From Modestobacter roseus (GTDB lineage Bacteria > Actinomycetota > Actinomycetes > Mycobacteriales > Geodermatophilaceae), in contig NZ_VLKF01000001.1 in assembly GCF_007994135.1 (NCBI RefSeq), forward strand, positions 372,001 through 436,000: a stretch of 64,000 bases of DNA, in the 5' to 3' direction. A model generated the notes under the pieces. That model was given only the letters and a program-made list of their open reading frames with translations, ran no database searches and was not told the DNA's origin. This document shows positions 15,789-25,235 of the stretch, piece after piece; positions within the stretch are counted from its first letter, which is position 1, and each line of letters begins with the position of its first letter. The translations under genes were made by a program, and so were the position numbers.

Positions 15789-16235
15789 ATGCCCCTGGAC
15801 GGTGAGTACCAGCCCAGCCCGGAGAAGTGGGTTCGTGACCAGGTCGAGCTCTACGAGCGCACCGGTGGGCGGGAGGGCAACACCCTGCCCGGCCGCACCG
15901 AACCGGTCGTCGTCTACAGCACCCGTGGCGCGAAGAGCGGCAAGGTGCGCAAGAACCCGCTGATGCGCATCGAGCACGACGGCGCCTACGCGATGGTCGC
16001 CTCCGCGGGCGGGGCGCCGAAGCACCCGACCTGGTACTTCAACCTCACGGCGCACCCCGACCAGGTGACCGTGCAGGACGGCGACCAGGTGTGGGACGGC
16101 GTGGCCCGCGAGGTCACCGGCGAGGAGAAGGCCGTGTGGTGGGAGCGGGCGGTCGCCGCGTTCCCCGACTACGCCGAGTACCAGACCCGCACCGACCGGG
16201 AGATCCCGGTGTTCGTCGTCGAGCGCGCACGCTGA
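15789..16235 (+). CDS. deazaflavin (F420)-dependent nitroreductase family protein
   Basis: 148 residues. DDN-family pattern: [16 protein letters not shown] (phosphate-binding of F420), [20 protein letters not shown], and DQVTVQDGD. In Mycobacterium the family reduces quinones and nitroimidazoles with F420H2. A TAGGGT -10 (15777-15782) ends six bases before the ATG with no ribosome-binding site, so the mRNA is likely leaderless. The SDR gene follows with a possible CTGA overlap. Confidence 0.88.
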   Translation: MPLDGEYQPSPEKWVRDQVELYERTGGREGNTLPGRTEPVVVYSTRGAKSGKVRKNPLMRIEHDGAYAMVASAGGAPKHPTWYFNLTAHPDQVTVQDGDQVWDGVAREVTGEEKAVWWERAVAAFPDYAEYQTRTDREIPVFVVERAR

Positions 16236-17074
16236 GCGGCGCACCGGACGAGCGCCCGGTCGCCGTCGTCACCGGCGCCAGCGACGGCATCGGAGCCGCG
16301 GCCGCCCGCCGGCTGCACCGCGCCGGGTGGCGGGTGGTCGCCGTCGGCCGGTCGCCGGAGAAGACCGCCGCGATCGGGGCGGAGGTCGGCGTCGAGACGG
16401 CGGTCGCCGACTTCGCCCGGCTCGAGGACGTGCGGCGGCTCGCCGCCGACCTGACCGCCCGGCTGCCGCGCATCGACGTGCTGGCCGGCAACGCCGGCGC
16501 CACGTTCGGCCGCCCGGGGCGCACCGTCGACGGCATCGAGCAGACCTTCCAGGTCGACCACCTCGCGCCCTACCTCCTCACCCGGCTGCTGGAGGAGCCG
16601 CTGCGGGCGGGCGGGGGCCGGGTGGTGACCACCTCGTCCGGGGCGCACTGGCTGGGCGGCGTCCGGCGCGGCCGGCTGGCCGGGCTCGCCGAGGTGCCCC
16701 GGCCGTACGCGGGCATGCTCGTGTACTCCCGGGCCAAGTGGGCGAACGTGCTGTTCACCCGGGAGCTGGCCCGCCGCTGGGCGCCGGACGTGACCGCCAC
16801 CAGCTTCGAGCCCGGGGCGGTCGCCACCTCGTTCGCGCAGGCCTCGCGCGGGGTCGCCGGGCTGGTGTTCCGCAGCCCGCTGCGGGCCTTCATGCGCACC
16901 CCCGCCCAGGGCGCGGACACGCTGGTCTGGCTGGCGACCGCCGAGGAGGGCTGGCGCGACGGCGGCCACCACAGCGACCGGTCCCCGGCCCGGACCCTGC
17001 CCTCGGCGGCCGACGACGTCCGGGCGCGCGAGCTGTGGGACCTGTCGGCCCGGCTGGTCGGCCTGCCCGCCTGA
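16232..17074 (+). CDS. short-chain dehydrogenase/reductase (retinol-dehydrogenase-like)
   Basis: About 280 residues. TGASDGIG cofactor motif, NAGATFG after strand 4, TSSGAHW with the catalytic Ser and YSRAKWAN with the YxxxK pair; all intact. The motif starts only 15 residues after the end of the F420-type gene. There is no ATG, GTG or TTG in frame between them, so the start is either CTG 16232, overlapping the upstream stop as CTGA, or one of two GTG codons at 16136/16139 inside the upstream gene. I list the CTG with low certainty. Substrate not predictable. Confidence 0.8.
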   Translation: MSGAPDERPVAVVTGASDGIGAAAARRLHRAGWRVVAVGRSPEKTAAIGAEVGVETAVADFARLEDVRRLAADLTARLPRIDVLAGNAGATFGRPGRTVDGIEQTFQVDHLAPYLLTRLLEEPLRAGGGRVVTTSSGAHWLGGVRRGRLAGLAEVPRPYAGMLVYSRAKWANVLFTRELARRWAPDVTATSFEPGAVATSFAQASRGVAGLVFRSPLRAFMRTPAQGADTLVWLATAEEGWRDGGHHSDRSPARTLPSAADDVRARELWDLSARLVGLPA

Positions 17075-17111
17075 CCTGGGCCGTGGACCGCGTCGATCCG
17101 CCCCCGTCGGC

Positions 17112-17130
17112 TTTGGTTAGGCTGCCCTTC
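17112..17130. promoter_or_regulatory. iron box (IdeR/DtxR-type operator)
   Basis: TTTGGTTAGGCTGCCCTTC, with the core GGTTAGGCT identical to the consensus and 14 of 19 matches overall, 42 bp before the siderophore-binding lipoprotein. GGTTAGGCT also supplies the TTAGGC six-mer seen in many actinobacterial iron promoters. Confidence 0.7.
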
Positions 17131-17172
17131 CTTCCGTTGCGTCGGCGCGACGGGTGTCGAGAGGTGGCGCAG

Positions 17173-18156
17173 GTGCCGGGACGGCGGACGGGTCGAGCAG
17201 GAGCCGGGCTGGTGGGGCTGGTCGCCGCGGTGACGGTCAGCGGCTGCGGGGGCTCCGGCAGCGAGACCACCGGGAGCGCGGCCGGGGCTGCCGCCAGCAC
17301 CGCCGACGAGGTGCGCACGGTCGACCACGCCCTGGGCGAGGCGGAGATCAGCGGCACGCCGGAGCGCGTGGTCGTGCTGGACACCGGCGAGCTGGACACG
17401 GTGCTCTCGCTGGGCGTCACACCGGTCGGTGCCGTGCGCACCGACGCGAGCACCGAGCTGCCCGGCTACCTGGCCGACGCCGGCGCCGACCCCGACGAGA
17501 TCGCCGAGGTCGGCACGATCGCGGAGCCGAACCTGGAGGCGATCGCCGCACTGGACCCGGACCTGATCCTGTCCAACACCGCGCGGCACACCGACCTGTA
17601 CGACCAGCTGCAGGGGATCGCCCCGACGGTCATGGGCGAGGGCGTCGGGGAGACGTGGAAGCAGAACCTCCCCGTCTACGCGGAGGCGCTCGGCCGGCCG
17701 GAGGAGGGCGAGGAGCTGCTCACCGAGTACGAGGACCGGGCCGCCGAGGTGGGCGCGCTCTTCGGCGAGCCGGCGGAGGTCGAGGTGAGCATCGTGCGGT
17801 CCGTCGGCACGGGCTCGGCCCGGCTGTACGGCGAGGGCTCGTTCATCGGCACCGTGCTGGCCGACGCCGGCTTCGCCCGTCCGGAGCTCCAGCGCACCGA
17901 CGAGACGTTCGTCGAGGTGGGCCCGGAGGAGATCGGCCGCGCCGACGGCGACCTGCTCTTCTACTCCGCCTACGGCGAGGGCGGCGAGGCGGAGCTGGCC
18001 GACCTCACCAACGGTGGGCTGTGGCAGTCGATGGGCGCCGTGCAGCGGGGCGACGCGGTGCCGGTCGACGACGACCGGTGGTTCCTGGCCATCGGGCCGC
18101 TGGGCGCCGGGCTGGTGCTCGACGACCTGACCGAGGTCGCCCAGCAGCGGTCCTGA
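17173..18156 (+). CDS. iron-siderophore ABC transporter substrate-binding lipoprotein
   Basis: 327 residues from GTG 17173 (GAGAGG eight bases upstream; GTG 17164 is an alternative). Basic start, hydrophobic stretch and lipobox VSGC. Mature part is a FepB/FhuD-type binding protein: ERVVVLDTGELDTVLSLGV, PNLEAIAALDPDLIL and a single long helix between lobes. No permease or ATPase gene is adjacent, so its transporter is encoded elsewhere. An iron box lies in the promoter, matching the one before the siderophore-interacting protein. Confidence 0.9.
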   Translation: MPGRRTGRAGAGLVGLVAAVTVSGCGGSGSETTGSAAGAAASTADEVRTVDHALGEAEISGTPERVVVLDTGELDTVLSLGVTPVGAVRTDASTELPGYLADAGADPDEIAEVGTIAEPNLEAIAALDPDLILSNTARHTDLYDQLQGIAPTVMGEGVGETWKQNLPVYAEALGRPEEGEELLTEYEDRAAEVGALFGEPAEVEVSIVRSVGTGSARLYGEGSFIGTVLADAGFARPELQRTDETFVEVGPEEIGRADGDLLFYSAYGEGGEAELADLTNGGLWQSMGAVQRGDAVPVDDDRWFLAIGPLGAGLVLDDLTEVAQQRS

Positions 18157-18192
18157 GCGGGGTGGGCCCGGCCCACCCGGGCCCACCCGCTC
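18155..18192. terminator. bidirectional terminator
   Basis: Inverted repeat GAGCGGGGTGGGCCC / GGGCCCACCCGCTC (one bulge) spanning the space between convergent genes. Confidence 0.65.
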
Positions 18193-18195
18193 GCG

Positions 18196-19167
18196 TCAGG
18201 CGAAGCCGACCACCGCGTGCGGGGTGTACGGCTCCTCCAGCCGGGCCACCTCCTCCTCGGTCAGCTGCAGGTCCACCGCGGCGACGGCGTCCCGGAGGTG
18301 GTGGTCCTTGGTGACCCCGACGATCGGCGCGGTGACCACCGGCTTGCTCAGCAGCCAGGCCAGCGCCACCTGCGCGCGGGGGACGCCGCGGGCCTCGGCG
18401 ACCTCGGCGACCCGCTCGACGATCACCTGGTCGGCGTCGTTGTAGAGCTTGCCGCCGAACTCGTCGGTCTCCGACCGGGTGGTCGAGACGTCCCAGTCGC
18501 GGGTGAGCCGGCCACGGGCCAGCGGGCTCCACGGGATGACCCCGACGCCCTCGTCGGCGCAGAGCGGCAGCATCTCCCGCTCCTCCTCGCGGTTGAGCAG
18601 GTTGTAGTGGTCCTGCATGGAGACGAAGCGGTGCCAGCCGTGCTCACCGGCGCGGTGCAGCGCCTTGCTGAACTGCCACGCCCACATGCTCGAGGCGCCC
18701 AGGTAGCGCACCTTGCCCGACCGCACCACCGAGTCGAGCGCCTCCAGCGTCTCCTCGATCGGCGTGGCCGGGTCCCAGCGGTGGATCTGGTACAGGTCGA
18801 CGTGGTCGGTGCCCAGCCGGCGCAGCGAGGCGTCGAGCTCACGGATGATCGCGGTGCGCGACAGCCCGCCGCCGTTGGGGCCCGGCCGCATCCGGCCGTG
18901 CACCTTGGTGGCCAGCACGACGTCGTCCCGGTCGGCGAAGTCGCGGATCGCCCGGCCGGTGATCTCCTCGCTGGAGCCGGCCGAGTAGACGTTGGCGGTG
19001 TCGAAGAAGGTGATCCCGGCCTCGACGGCCTGCTTGATCAGCTCCCGGCTCTGCTCCTCGGGCAGGCTCCACGGGTGCCCGCCGCGGGCGGGGTCGCCGA
19101 AGCTCATCATCCCCAGGCAGATCCGGGAGACCTGCAGGCCGGTGGTGCCCAGACGCGTGTACTCCAT
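18196..19167 (-). CDS. aldo/keto reductase
   Basis: 323 residues from ATG 19167 (an in-frame TTG at 19179 would add four). Alpha/beta barrel NADPH oxidoreductase of the YajO/Tas group: FFDTANVYSAGSSEE carries Asp and Tyr of the tetrad, TKVHGRM the Lys, DLYQIHRWD the His, and the C-terminal VVTAPIVGVTKDHHLRDAV the cofactor clamp. Substrate unknown. A degraded relative lies at 30735-30890. Lies convergent to the lipoprotein gene. Confidence 0.92.
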   Translation of the reverse strand: MEYTRLGTTGLQVSRICLGMMSFGDPARGGHPWSLPEEQSRELIKQAVEAGITFFDTANVYSAGSSEEITGRAIRDFADRDDVVLATKVHGRMRPGPNGGGLSRTAIIRELDASLRRLGTDHVDLYQIHRWDPATPIEETLEALDSVVRSGKVRYLGASSMWAWQFSKALHRAGEHGWHRFVSMQDHYNLLNREEEREMLPLCADEGVGVIPWSPLARGRLTRDWDVSTTRSETDEFGGKLYNDADQVIVERVAEVAEARGVPRAQVALAWLLSKPVVTAPIVGVTKDHHLRDAVAAVDLQLTEEEVARLEEPYTPHAVVGFA

Positions 19168-19211
19168 GACCTGAGCCAACTACCGGACCGCCCGGTCCGC
19201 GCGGCGAGCGC

Positions 19212-20264
19212 TCAGGACAGCGCCGCATACCGGGCCTCGACCGCGGCGCGCACGTCGGCGGGCAGCTCCCCGAACGGCTCCAGCTCCAGCGCCCGCGCCT
19301 TCGTCCGGCCGGTGCGCCAGACGGCGACGACGGTGCCGCGGTGCACCACGGTGGGCCGGAACATCCCGTTGTTGCCCGGCACGATGCGCTGGGCGTGCTC
19401 GGCCGGCACGGTGCAGCTGCGGTCGGCGTAGCCCAGCACCAGCTCGTCGAAGCCGGGCAGCAGCAGCACCCCGCCGGCCGCCTCCCGGGCCGCGGCCAGC
19501 CGGTCGGGGGTCTCGGGGTCCATCAGGTGCTCGACGCCGTCGACGGTCAGCGGCTCCAGCTGTGGGCGGGCCAGTGCCAGGCCGGCCTTGACGTCGCCCA
19601 CCGTGCAGCCGGCCCAGCGCACCAGGTCCTTGACCGTGGCCGGCCCGTGGCTGCGGAAGTAGCGCAGCGCCAGCTCGCCGAGCGCCTCCTCCCGGTCCAG
19701 CCGCCGCGGCGTGGGCACCCACTCGTCGAGCAGCACGAACTGCTGGTCGCCGTCGGCGGTCGGGCCGAGCACGAGCGTGCCGGTCTGGGAGAGGTACCAG
19801 AGCACGTGGTAGCCGCGCTGACCCTCGGTGGGCACCCCGCCCGCGGTCAGCTCGGCCAGCAGCTCCGCCCGGCCCAGCCGGCGTCCGCCGGTGAGCGCGG
19901 CGAGAGCCACCTCGCGGGCCCGCTCGACGTCGGCGTCGGTGAGCTCCAGGGACGCCCGGCGACCGGCCGCGCCGGCGAGCACCCGGGGGCCGAGCAGCTC
20001 CAGCAGCCAGGGCAGGTCGTCGGCCGCGGTCAGGTGCAGGGTGCCGCGCATCGGCCACGAGCGGACGATGCTGCCCTCGTCGAGCGCGGCGGTGACCGCC
20101 GCCCGCGTGCCGGGCCCGGACCGCAGCGCCACCGACAGCACGGCCCCGGGCAGGTCCTGCCCCTGGACGGCGGTCAGCCACCGCACCGCCTCGGCCGGGG
20201 TGCGCGGAGACGGACCGACCAGCCGCTGGGCGGCCAGCCGCAGCAGCGCGAGCTCGGACGTCAT
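19212..20264 (-). CDS. winged-helix DNA glycosylase-like protein (AlkZ/HTH_42 family)
   Basis: 350 residues. N-terminal LAAQRLVG, then AVQGQDLPGA, which corresponds to the AlkZ/YcaQ motif with catalytic Gln/Asp, RGTLHLTAADDLPWLLEL and three winged-helix repeats ending in YADRSCTVP and NNGMFRPTVV. The family includes AlkZ, which unhooks DNA interstrand crosslinks and protects producers of azinomycin. Many actinobacterial members are without proven activity. Stands 38 bp downstream of an acetyltransferase on the same strand. Confidence 0.82.
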   Translation of the reverse strand: MTSELALLRLAAQRLVGPSPRTPAEAVRWLTAVQGQDLPGAVLSVALRSGPGTRAAVTAALDEGSIVRSWPMRGTLHLTAADDLPWLLELLGPRVLAGAAGRRASLELTDADVERAREVALAALTGGRRLGRAELLAELTAGGVPTEGQRGYHVLWYLSQTGTLVLGPTADGDQQFVLLDEWVPTPRRLDREEALGELALRYFRSHGPATVKDLVRWAGCTVGDVKAGLALARPQLEPLTVDGVEHLMDPETPDRLAAAREAAGGVLLLPGFDELVLGYADRSCTVPAEHAQRIVPGNNGMFRPTVVHRGTVVAVWRTGRTKARALELEPFGELPADVRAAVEARYAALS

Positions 20265-20301
20265 GGCGGCAGCCTGGCAGCCGGCACCGACAGGAGGGCG
20301 G

Positions 20302-20841
20302 TCAGCGCCGCAGCCGGAGGTGGACCAGGTCCTCGGCGTCCGGCTCGGTGGTCAGCGGCCGGAAGCCCGCCGCCGCGGCGGCCCGCAGGCTGGCGGCGTT
20401 GTCCGGCTCGATGCCCAGCACGAACTGCTCGACGTCGGCCAGGTCCGCCACCGCGGTGTAGGCCCGCCGCGCCGCGCGGCCGTAGCCGTGACCCCAGCGG
20501 GCCGGGTCGACGACGTACGCCGCGCTCGCCGCACGTCCCGGGTGCTCCGCGGCCACCCGTCCGGCCACCGGGTCCCAGACGGTCCACCGGTCGTGGACGT
20601 CGCCGCCGATCTGGGCCACCGGTGCGCCGGCGTCGTCCACCGCCACGTAGGTGTGCGCGCGGAGCACGCGGGCACCGCGGAACTCCTCGTCCCGCGCCGC
20701 GGCGCGCAGGGCGAACTCGCGCTCCGGCCAGGTGCGGCCACCGAGCCGGCGCCGCACCTCGGGGTGGTCGAACCACGGCAGCACCCGGGGCAGCAGCTCC
20801 GGCTCGAACGGCACCAGTCGGAGCGTGGGTGCGGCGGCCAC
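20302..20841 (-). CDS. GNAT family N-acetyltransferase (RimJ/RimL type)
   Basis: 179 residues from GTG 20841 (GTG 20859 and 20865 are alternatives). LRLVPFEPELLPRVLPWFDHPEVRRRLGG-type N-terminus (quoted in part), acetyl-CoA-binding stretch PARWGHGYGRAARRA and EPDNAASLRAAAAAGF, the typical beta-bulge end of RimJ/RimL proteins. Acyl acceptor unknown. Divergent from the dioxygenase at 20933; a small promoter space of about 90 bp separates them. Confidence 0.8.
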   Translation of the reverse strand: MAAAPTLRLVPFEPELLPRVLPWFDHPEVRRRLGGRTWPEREFALRAAARDEEFRGARVLRAHTYVAVDDAGAPVAQIGGDVHDRWTVWDPVAGRVAAEHPGRAASAAYVVDPARWGHGYGRAARRAYTAVADLADVEQFVLGIEPDNAASLRAAAAAGFRPLTTEPDAEDLVHLRLRR

Positions 20842-20932
20842 CCACCCACCCTGACGCACTGTCACGCCGACGTCATCCGGAGGCAACGGGGCCGGCCTAG
20901 CGTCGCCGTCGACCGACCCGGGAGGACGTGCG

Positions 20933-21844
20933 ATGACGGTCGTGCCGCTGGTCGACCTGGCCCCCTGGTACCGCGGGGACGCCGCCGCTCGCCGGCAGGT
21001 GGCCACCGACGTCGACCGGGCGCTGTGCGAGCTGGGCGTCCTGAACGTCACCGGCCACCCGGTCAGCGCTGCCCTCACCTACTGCGTGCGGGAGGAGGCC
21101 CGGTCCTTCTTCGCCCAGCCGCCGGCCGTCAAGGCCGCCCTCGCCTGCTTCCCGGGCGGGCGGGGCTGGGTGCCGCCCGCCCCACCCGGCGGCACCGGTG
21201 CTCCGCCGGACCTCAGGGAGCAGTTCTGCTTCGGCCCCGAGCCCGAGCCCGGTACCTGGCCGACGGGCACCCCGAGCCTGCGCCCTGCGGCGACCGCCTT
21301 CGCCGCCGGGTGCGCCGCGCTCGCCGCCGAGCTGCTGCGGGTGCTGGCCCTGGCGCTGGACCTGCCCGAGGACTTCTTCGTGGCCCGCTGCCCCGCCGAC
21401 GCCTGGGCCGCCGACCTCAGCTGGTACCCGGCCCGGTCGGCGGTCGGCTCGGTGGCGCCCGGGCAGCTGCGGGTGGGGGCGCACACCGACGACGGCGTCC
21501 TGGCCCTGACCGACCATCAGGCCGGCATCGGTGGGCTGCAGGTCCGCACCCCGGACGACGAGTGGGTCGACGCACCGGCCGTGCCGGGGGCGCTCACCGT
21601 CAACGCCGGCGACCTGCTGGCCCGCTGGACCGGCGACCGCTGGCGCTCGGCGCCGCACCGGGTGCTGCCGCCCCCGGTCGAGGCCCCGGCCGAGGAGCTG
21701 CTCGCCCTCGCGCTGCGCCAGGACGCCGACCCGCTGGCCCTGGTCGAGCGGCTGCCGACCCCGGCGGCCGGGCCCACCCGCTACCCGCCGGTGACCGCAG
21801 GGGAGTTCCTCCGGGACCGGCGAGGCTCCGTGGCCGTCGGCTGA
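20933..21844 (+). CDS. 2-oxoglutarate/Fe(II) dioxygenase (isopenicillin N synthase family)
   Basis: 303 residues. N-terminal VPLVDLAPWYRGD typical of the DIOX_N domain; core with GAHTDDGVLAL (His-x-Asp iron ligands), a later APHRVL supplying the second His, and RYPPV, whose Arg binds 2-oxoglutarate. All ligands are present. Members oxidise diverse small molecules (for example IPNS, gibberellin oxidases, ethylene-forming enzyme); no biosynthetic cluster surrounds it, so the substrate is open. ATG start about 12 bases after GGGAGGA. Confidence 0.88.
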   Translation: MTVVPLVDLAPWYRGDAAARRQVATDVDRALCELGVLNVTGHPVSAALTYCVREEARSFFAQPPAVKAALACFPGGRGWVPPAPPGGTGAPPDLREQFCFGPEPEPGTWPTGTPSLRPAATAFAAGCAALAAELLRVLALALDLPEDFFVARCPADAWAADLSWYPARSAVGSVAPGQLRVGAHTDDGVLALTDHQAGIGGLQVRTPDDEWVDAPAVPGALTVNAGDLLARWTGDRWRSAPHRVLPPPVEAPAEELLALALRQDADPLALVERLPTPAAGPTRYPPVTAGEFLRDRRGSVAVG

Positions 21845-21861
21845 CGTCGTACCGTGCCTGC

Positions 21862-21981
21862 ATGATGGGCATGGGGAACCTCGGGCCCGACGGCCGCCGT
21901 CGTCAGCGGCTGGTCGCCGGGATCATCGTGGCGGCGATGCTGCTGGCTGCCGGGGCGGTGCTGTTCAGCGGCGTCTTCTGA
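21862..21981 (+). CDS. small single-pass membrane protein (39 aa)
   Basis: Basic cytosolic segment (DGRRRQRL), one transmembrane helix of about 18 residues (VAGIIVAAMLLAAGAVLF), and a short end SGVF. A TACCGT -10 (21850-21855) ends six bases before the ATG, indicating a leaderless transcript. Its last 17 bases are an older version of the 17-bp repeat that follows, and its stop TGA overlaps the ATG of the first repeat. No homolog recognised by eye; could regulate or anchor the downstream DUF1801 protein. Confidence 0.6.
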   Translation: MMGMGNLGPDGRRRQRLVAGIIVAAMLLAAGAVLFSGVF

Positions 21982-22031
21982 TGGGCGGCGTCTTCTGATG
22001 GGCGGCGTCTCCTGATGGGCGGCGTCTCCTG
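21981..22031 (+). repeat. 17-bp tandem repeat forming a chain of overlapping mini-cistrons
   Basis: ATGGGCGGCGTCTTCTG at 21981, then the TCCTG variant at 21998 and 22015, ending where the DUF1801 gene starts with the same ATGGGCGG at 22032. Each copy reads ATG-Gly-Gly-Val-Phe/Ser-TGA, and every TGA shares its A with the next ATG. Four TGATG junctions therefore link the membrane peptide to the DUF1801 gene. Confidence 0.9.
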
Positions 22032-22460
22032 ATGGGCGGTGGAGCCGACGTGGACGACTGGTTCGCCGCCGCGGGCACCCGGGAGGCCGACCTGCGGGCC
22101 ACGGATGCGCTGATCCGGGGCGCGGCGCCCGGGATCGACCGGCAGCTCGTGCCGATGGGCCGTGCCCAGGTGCTCGGCTACGGCCTGATGCCGTACCGGC
22201 CGCGGTCGGCGAAGGAGACCACGATGTGGCCGCTGCTCGCGCTGGCGGCGCAGAAGCGGCACCTCTCGCTGTACGTGTCGGCCGTCGTGGACGGCGCCTA
22301 CCTGGCGGAGGCGCGGGCGGCGCAGCTCGGACGCGTGTCCTGCGGGCGGAGCTGCATCCGGTTCACGGCGCTGGACCGGGTGGACGCCGCCGCGCTGGCG
22401 CAGCTGGTGCGTGACGCCGTGGCCAGCACGGCCCGCGGGGAGAACGGTTTCTCCGCCTGA
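22032..22460 (+). CDS. DUF1801 family protein
   Basis: 142 residues. DWFAAAGTREADLRATDALIRGAAPGIDR (quoted in part) and the later GYGLMPYR, WPLLALAAQKRHLSLYV and GRVSCGRSCIRFTALDRVD match the DUF1801/YdhG fold. The family is widespread and small, with no firm biochemical function. Translation probably depends on re-initiation through the repeat chain at 21981-22031, since no independent ribosome-binding site precedes the ATG at 22032. Convergent with the phosphoribosyltransferase, 3 bp apart. Confidence 0.8.
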   Translation: MGGGADVDDWFAAAGTREADLRATDALIRGAAPGIDRQLVPMGRAQVLGYGLMPYRPRSAKETTMWPLLALAAQKRHLSLYVSAVVDGAYLAEARAAQLGRVSCGRSCIRFTALDRVDAAALAQLVRDAVASTARGENGFSA

Positions 22461-22463
22461 GGC

Positions 22464-23132
22464 TCAGCCGCGCCTCCGGGACGTGGCGCCGACGCGGTCG
22501 GCCACCGCGCGGCGCAGCAGGTCGACCACCTCGTCGTCGCCCACCTGCCCGAAGTGCCGGTACGCGTCGCTCACGGCGCGGAACGGCTCCGGGGTCTCCA
22601 CGACGACCACCTCGTCGGCCGCCGTCCGCAACCGGGCCGGTGCCCCCGGCGCGCAGACCGGGACGGCCAGCACGACCCGCGCCGCGCCGCACGCCCGCAC
22701 CGCCGCGCACGCCGCCCGGGCGGTCGCTCCGGTGGCGACGCCGTCGTCGACCACCACCGCGGTGCGCCCGGCCAGCGGCAGCCGCGGCCGCAGCCCCCGG
22801 AAGCGCTGCACCCGCCGGGTCAGCTCGGCCTGCTCGTGGTCGAGCGCCGAGCGGAACTGCTCGGCGCCCACCCCCGCCCGTTCGGTCACCCGCTCGTCGC
22901 GGACCACCGCGCCGCCCTCCGCGACCGCCCCCATCGCGACCTCCGGGGCGGCGGGCAGCGGGATGCGGCGCACGACGACGAGGTCCAGCGGAGCGCGCAG
23001 TGCGACGGCCACCTCGGCGGCCACGACCATGCCGCCACGCGGCAGGCCCACGACGACGACGTCCGCGCCGGCCAGGTGGTCCAGCTCGGCGGCCAGCCGC
23101 CGCCCGGCCTCGGTGCGGTCCCGGAAGGGCAC
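22464..23132 (-). CDS. phosphoribosyltransferase family protein
   Basis: 222 residues, GTG 23132 with GGAGG seven bases upstream. FRDRTEAGRRLA start, then VGLPRGGMVVAAEVA, and the PRPP loop VVVDDGVATGATARAA. The layout matches stand-alone PRTase-fold proteins common in actinobacteria, often beside universal-stress or hydrolase genes. Its base substrate is unpredictable, and it may not be a nucleobase enzyme. A divergent promoter region separates it from the gene at 23316. Confidence 0.85.
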   Translation of the reverse strand: MPFRDRTEAGRRLAAELDHLAGADVVVVGLPRGGMVVAAEVAVALRAPLDLVVVRRIPLPAAPEVAMGAVAEGGAVVRDERVTERAGVGAEQFRSALDHEQAELTRRVQRFRGLRPRLPLAGRTAVVVDDGVATGATARAACAAVRACGAARVVLAVPVCAPGAPARLRTAADEVVVVETPEPFRAVSDAYRHFGQVGDDEVVDLLRRAVADRVGATSRRRG

Positions 23133-23315
23133 GGTCCACCTCCGACCACGGGGAGCTCCAGCGGGTTGATCGTCCTCCTCGCCGGCACCGGTGCCCACCC
23201 CCTGCCGCGCGGGACGTTGGGCCCTGGCGTGTCGGCCGGCGACCGGGCCACGGTGGACCGGCACACGCGCCGCCCGGCCCCGGCGGCGCCACCGACCACC
23301 CGCGGAGGACCGCCG

Positions 23316-23534
23316 GTGTCCGACAGCGCCAGCCCCCATCCCTCACCCGAGCCGCCCGACGACGGCGTCGGCCAGGCCGTCGACCGGCTGGTCCGCGAGT
23401 TCGCCGGCCGCCCGCCCGCGACGGTGACCGCCGTCGTCCGCGGTGCCCGCACCGAGCTCAGCGGCGCGCCGGCCGGGGCGCTGCCCGAACTGGTCGAGCG
23501 GCTGGCCCGCCAGCGGCTGCGCGCCGCCGGCTGA
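23316..23534 (+). CDS. three-helix bundle dimerization domain protein
   Basis: 72 residues, GTG 23316 with GGAGG at 23304-23308. After a Pro/Ser-rich disordered start, VDRLVREFAGRPPATVTAVV, a short loop and LPELVERLARQRLRAA make three amphipathic helices as in the small actinobacterial three-helix dimerization family. Function unknown; found alone or next to regulators. The ABC-F gene follows after about 40 bp. Confidence 0.65.
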   Translation: MSDSASPHPSPEPPDDGVGQAVDRLVREFAGRPPATVTAVVRGARTELSGAPAGALPELVERLARQRLRAAG

Positions 23535-23578
23535 ACCGGCCGGGCAACCGGTTTGCCCCGCCCGGCACGATGGTCGGT

Positions 23579-25198
<1,620 letters not shown>

Positions 25199-25235
25199 CG
25201 CCTTGCCACCCCTGCCCGGCACGGGCCCGAGCGGC

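Noticed and set aside
21862..22460. Toxin-antitoxin pair (small membrane peptide plus DUF1801)
   Set aside because: No sequence resemblance to known toxins and no antitoxin-like partner; gene linkage is explained by the repeat chain.
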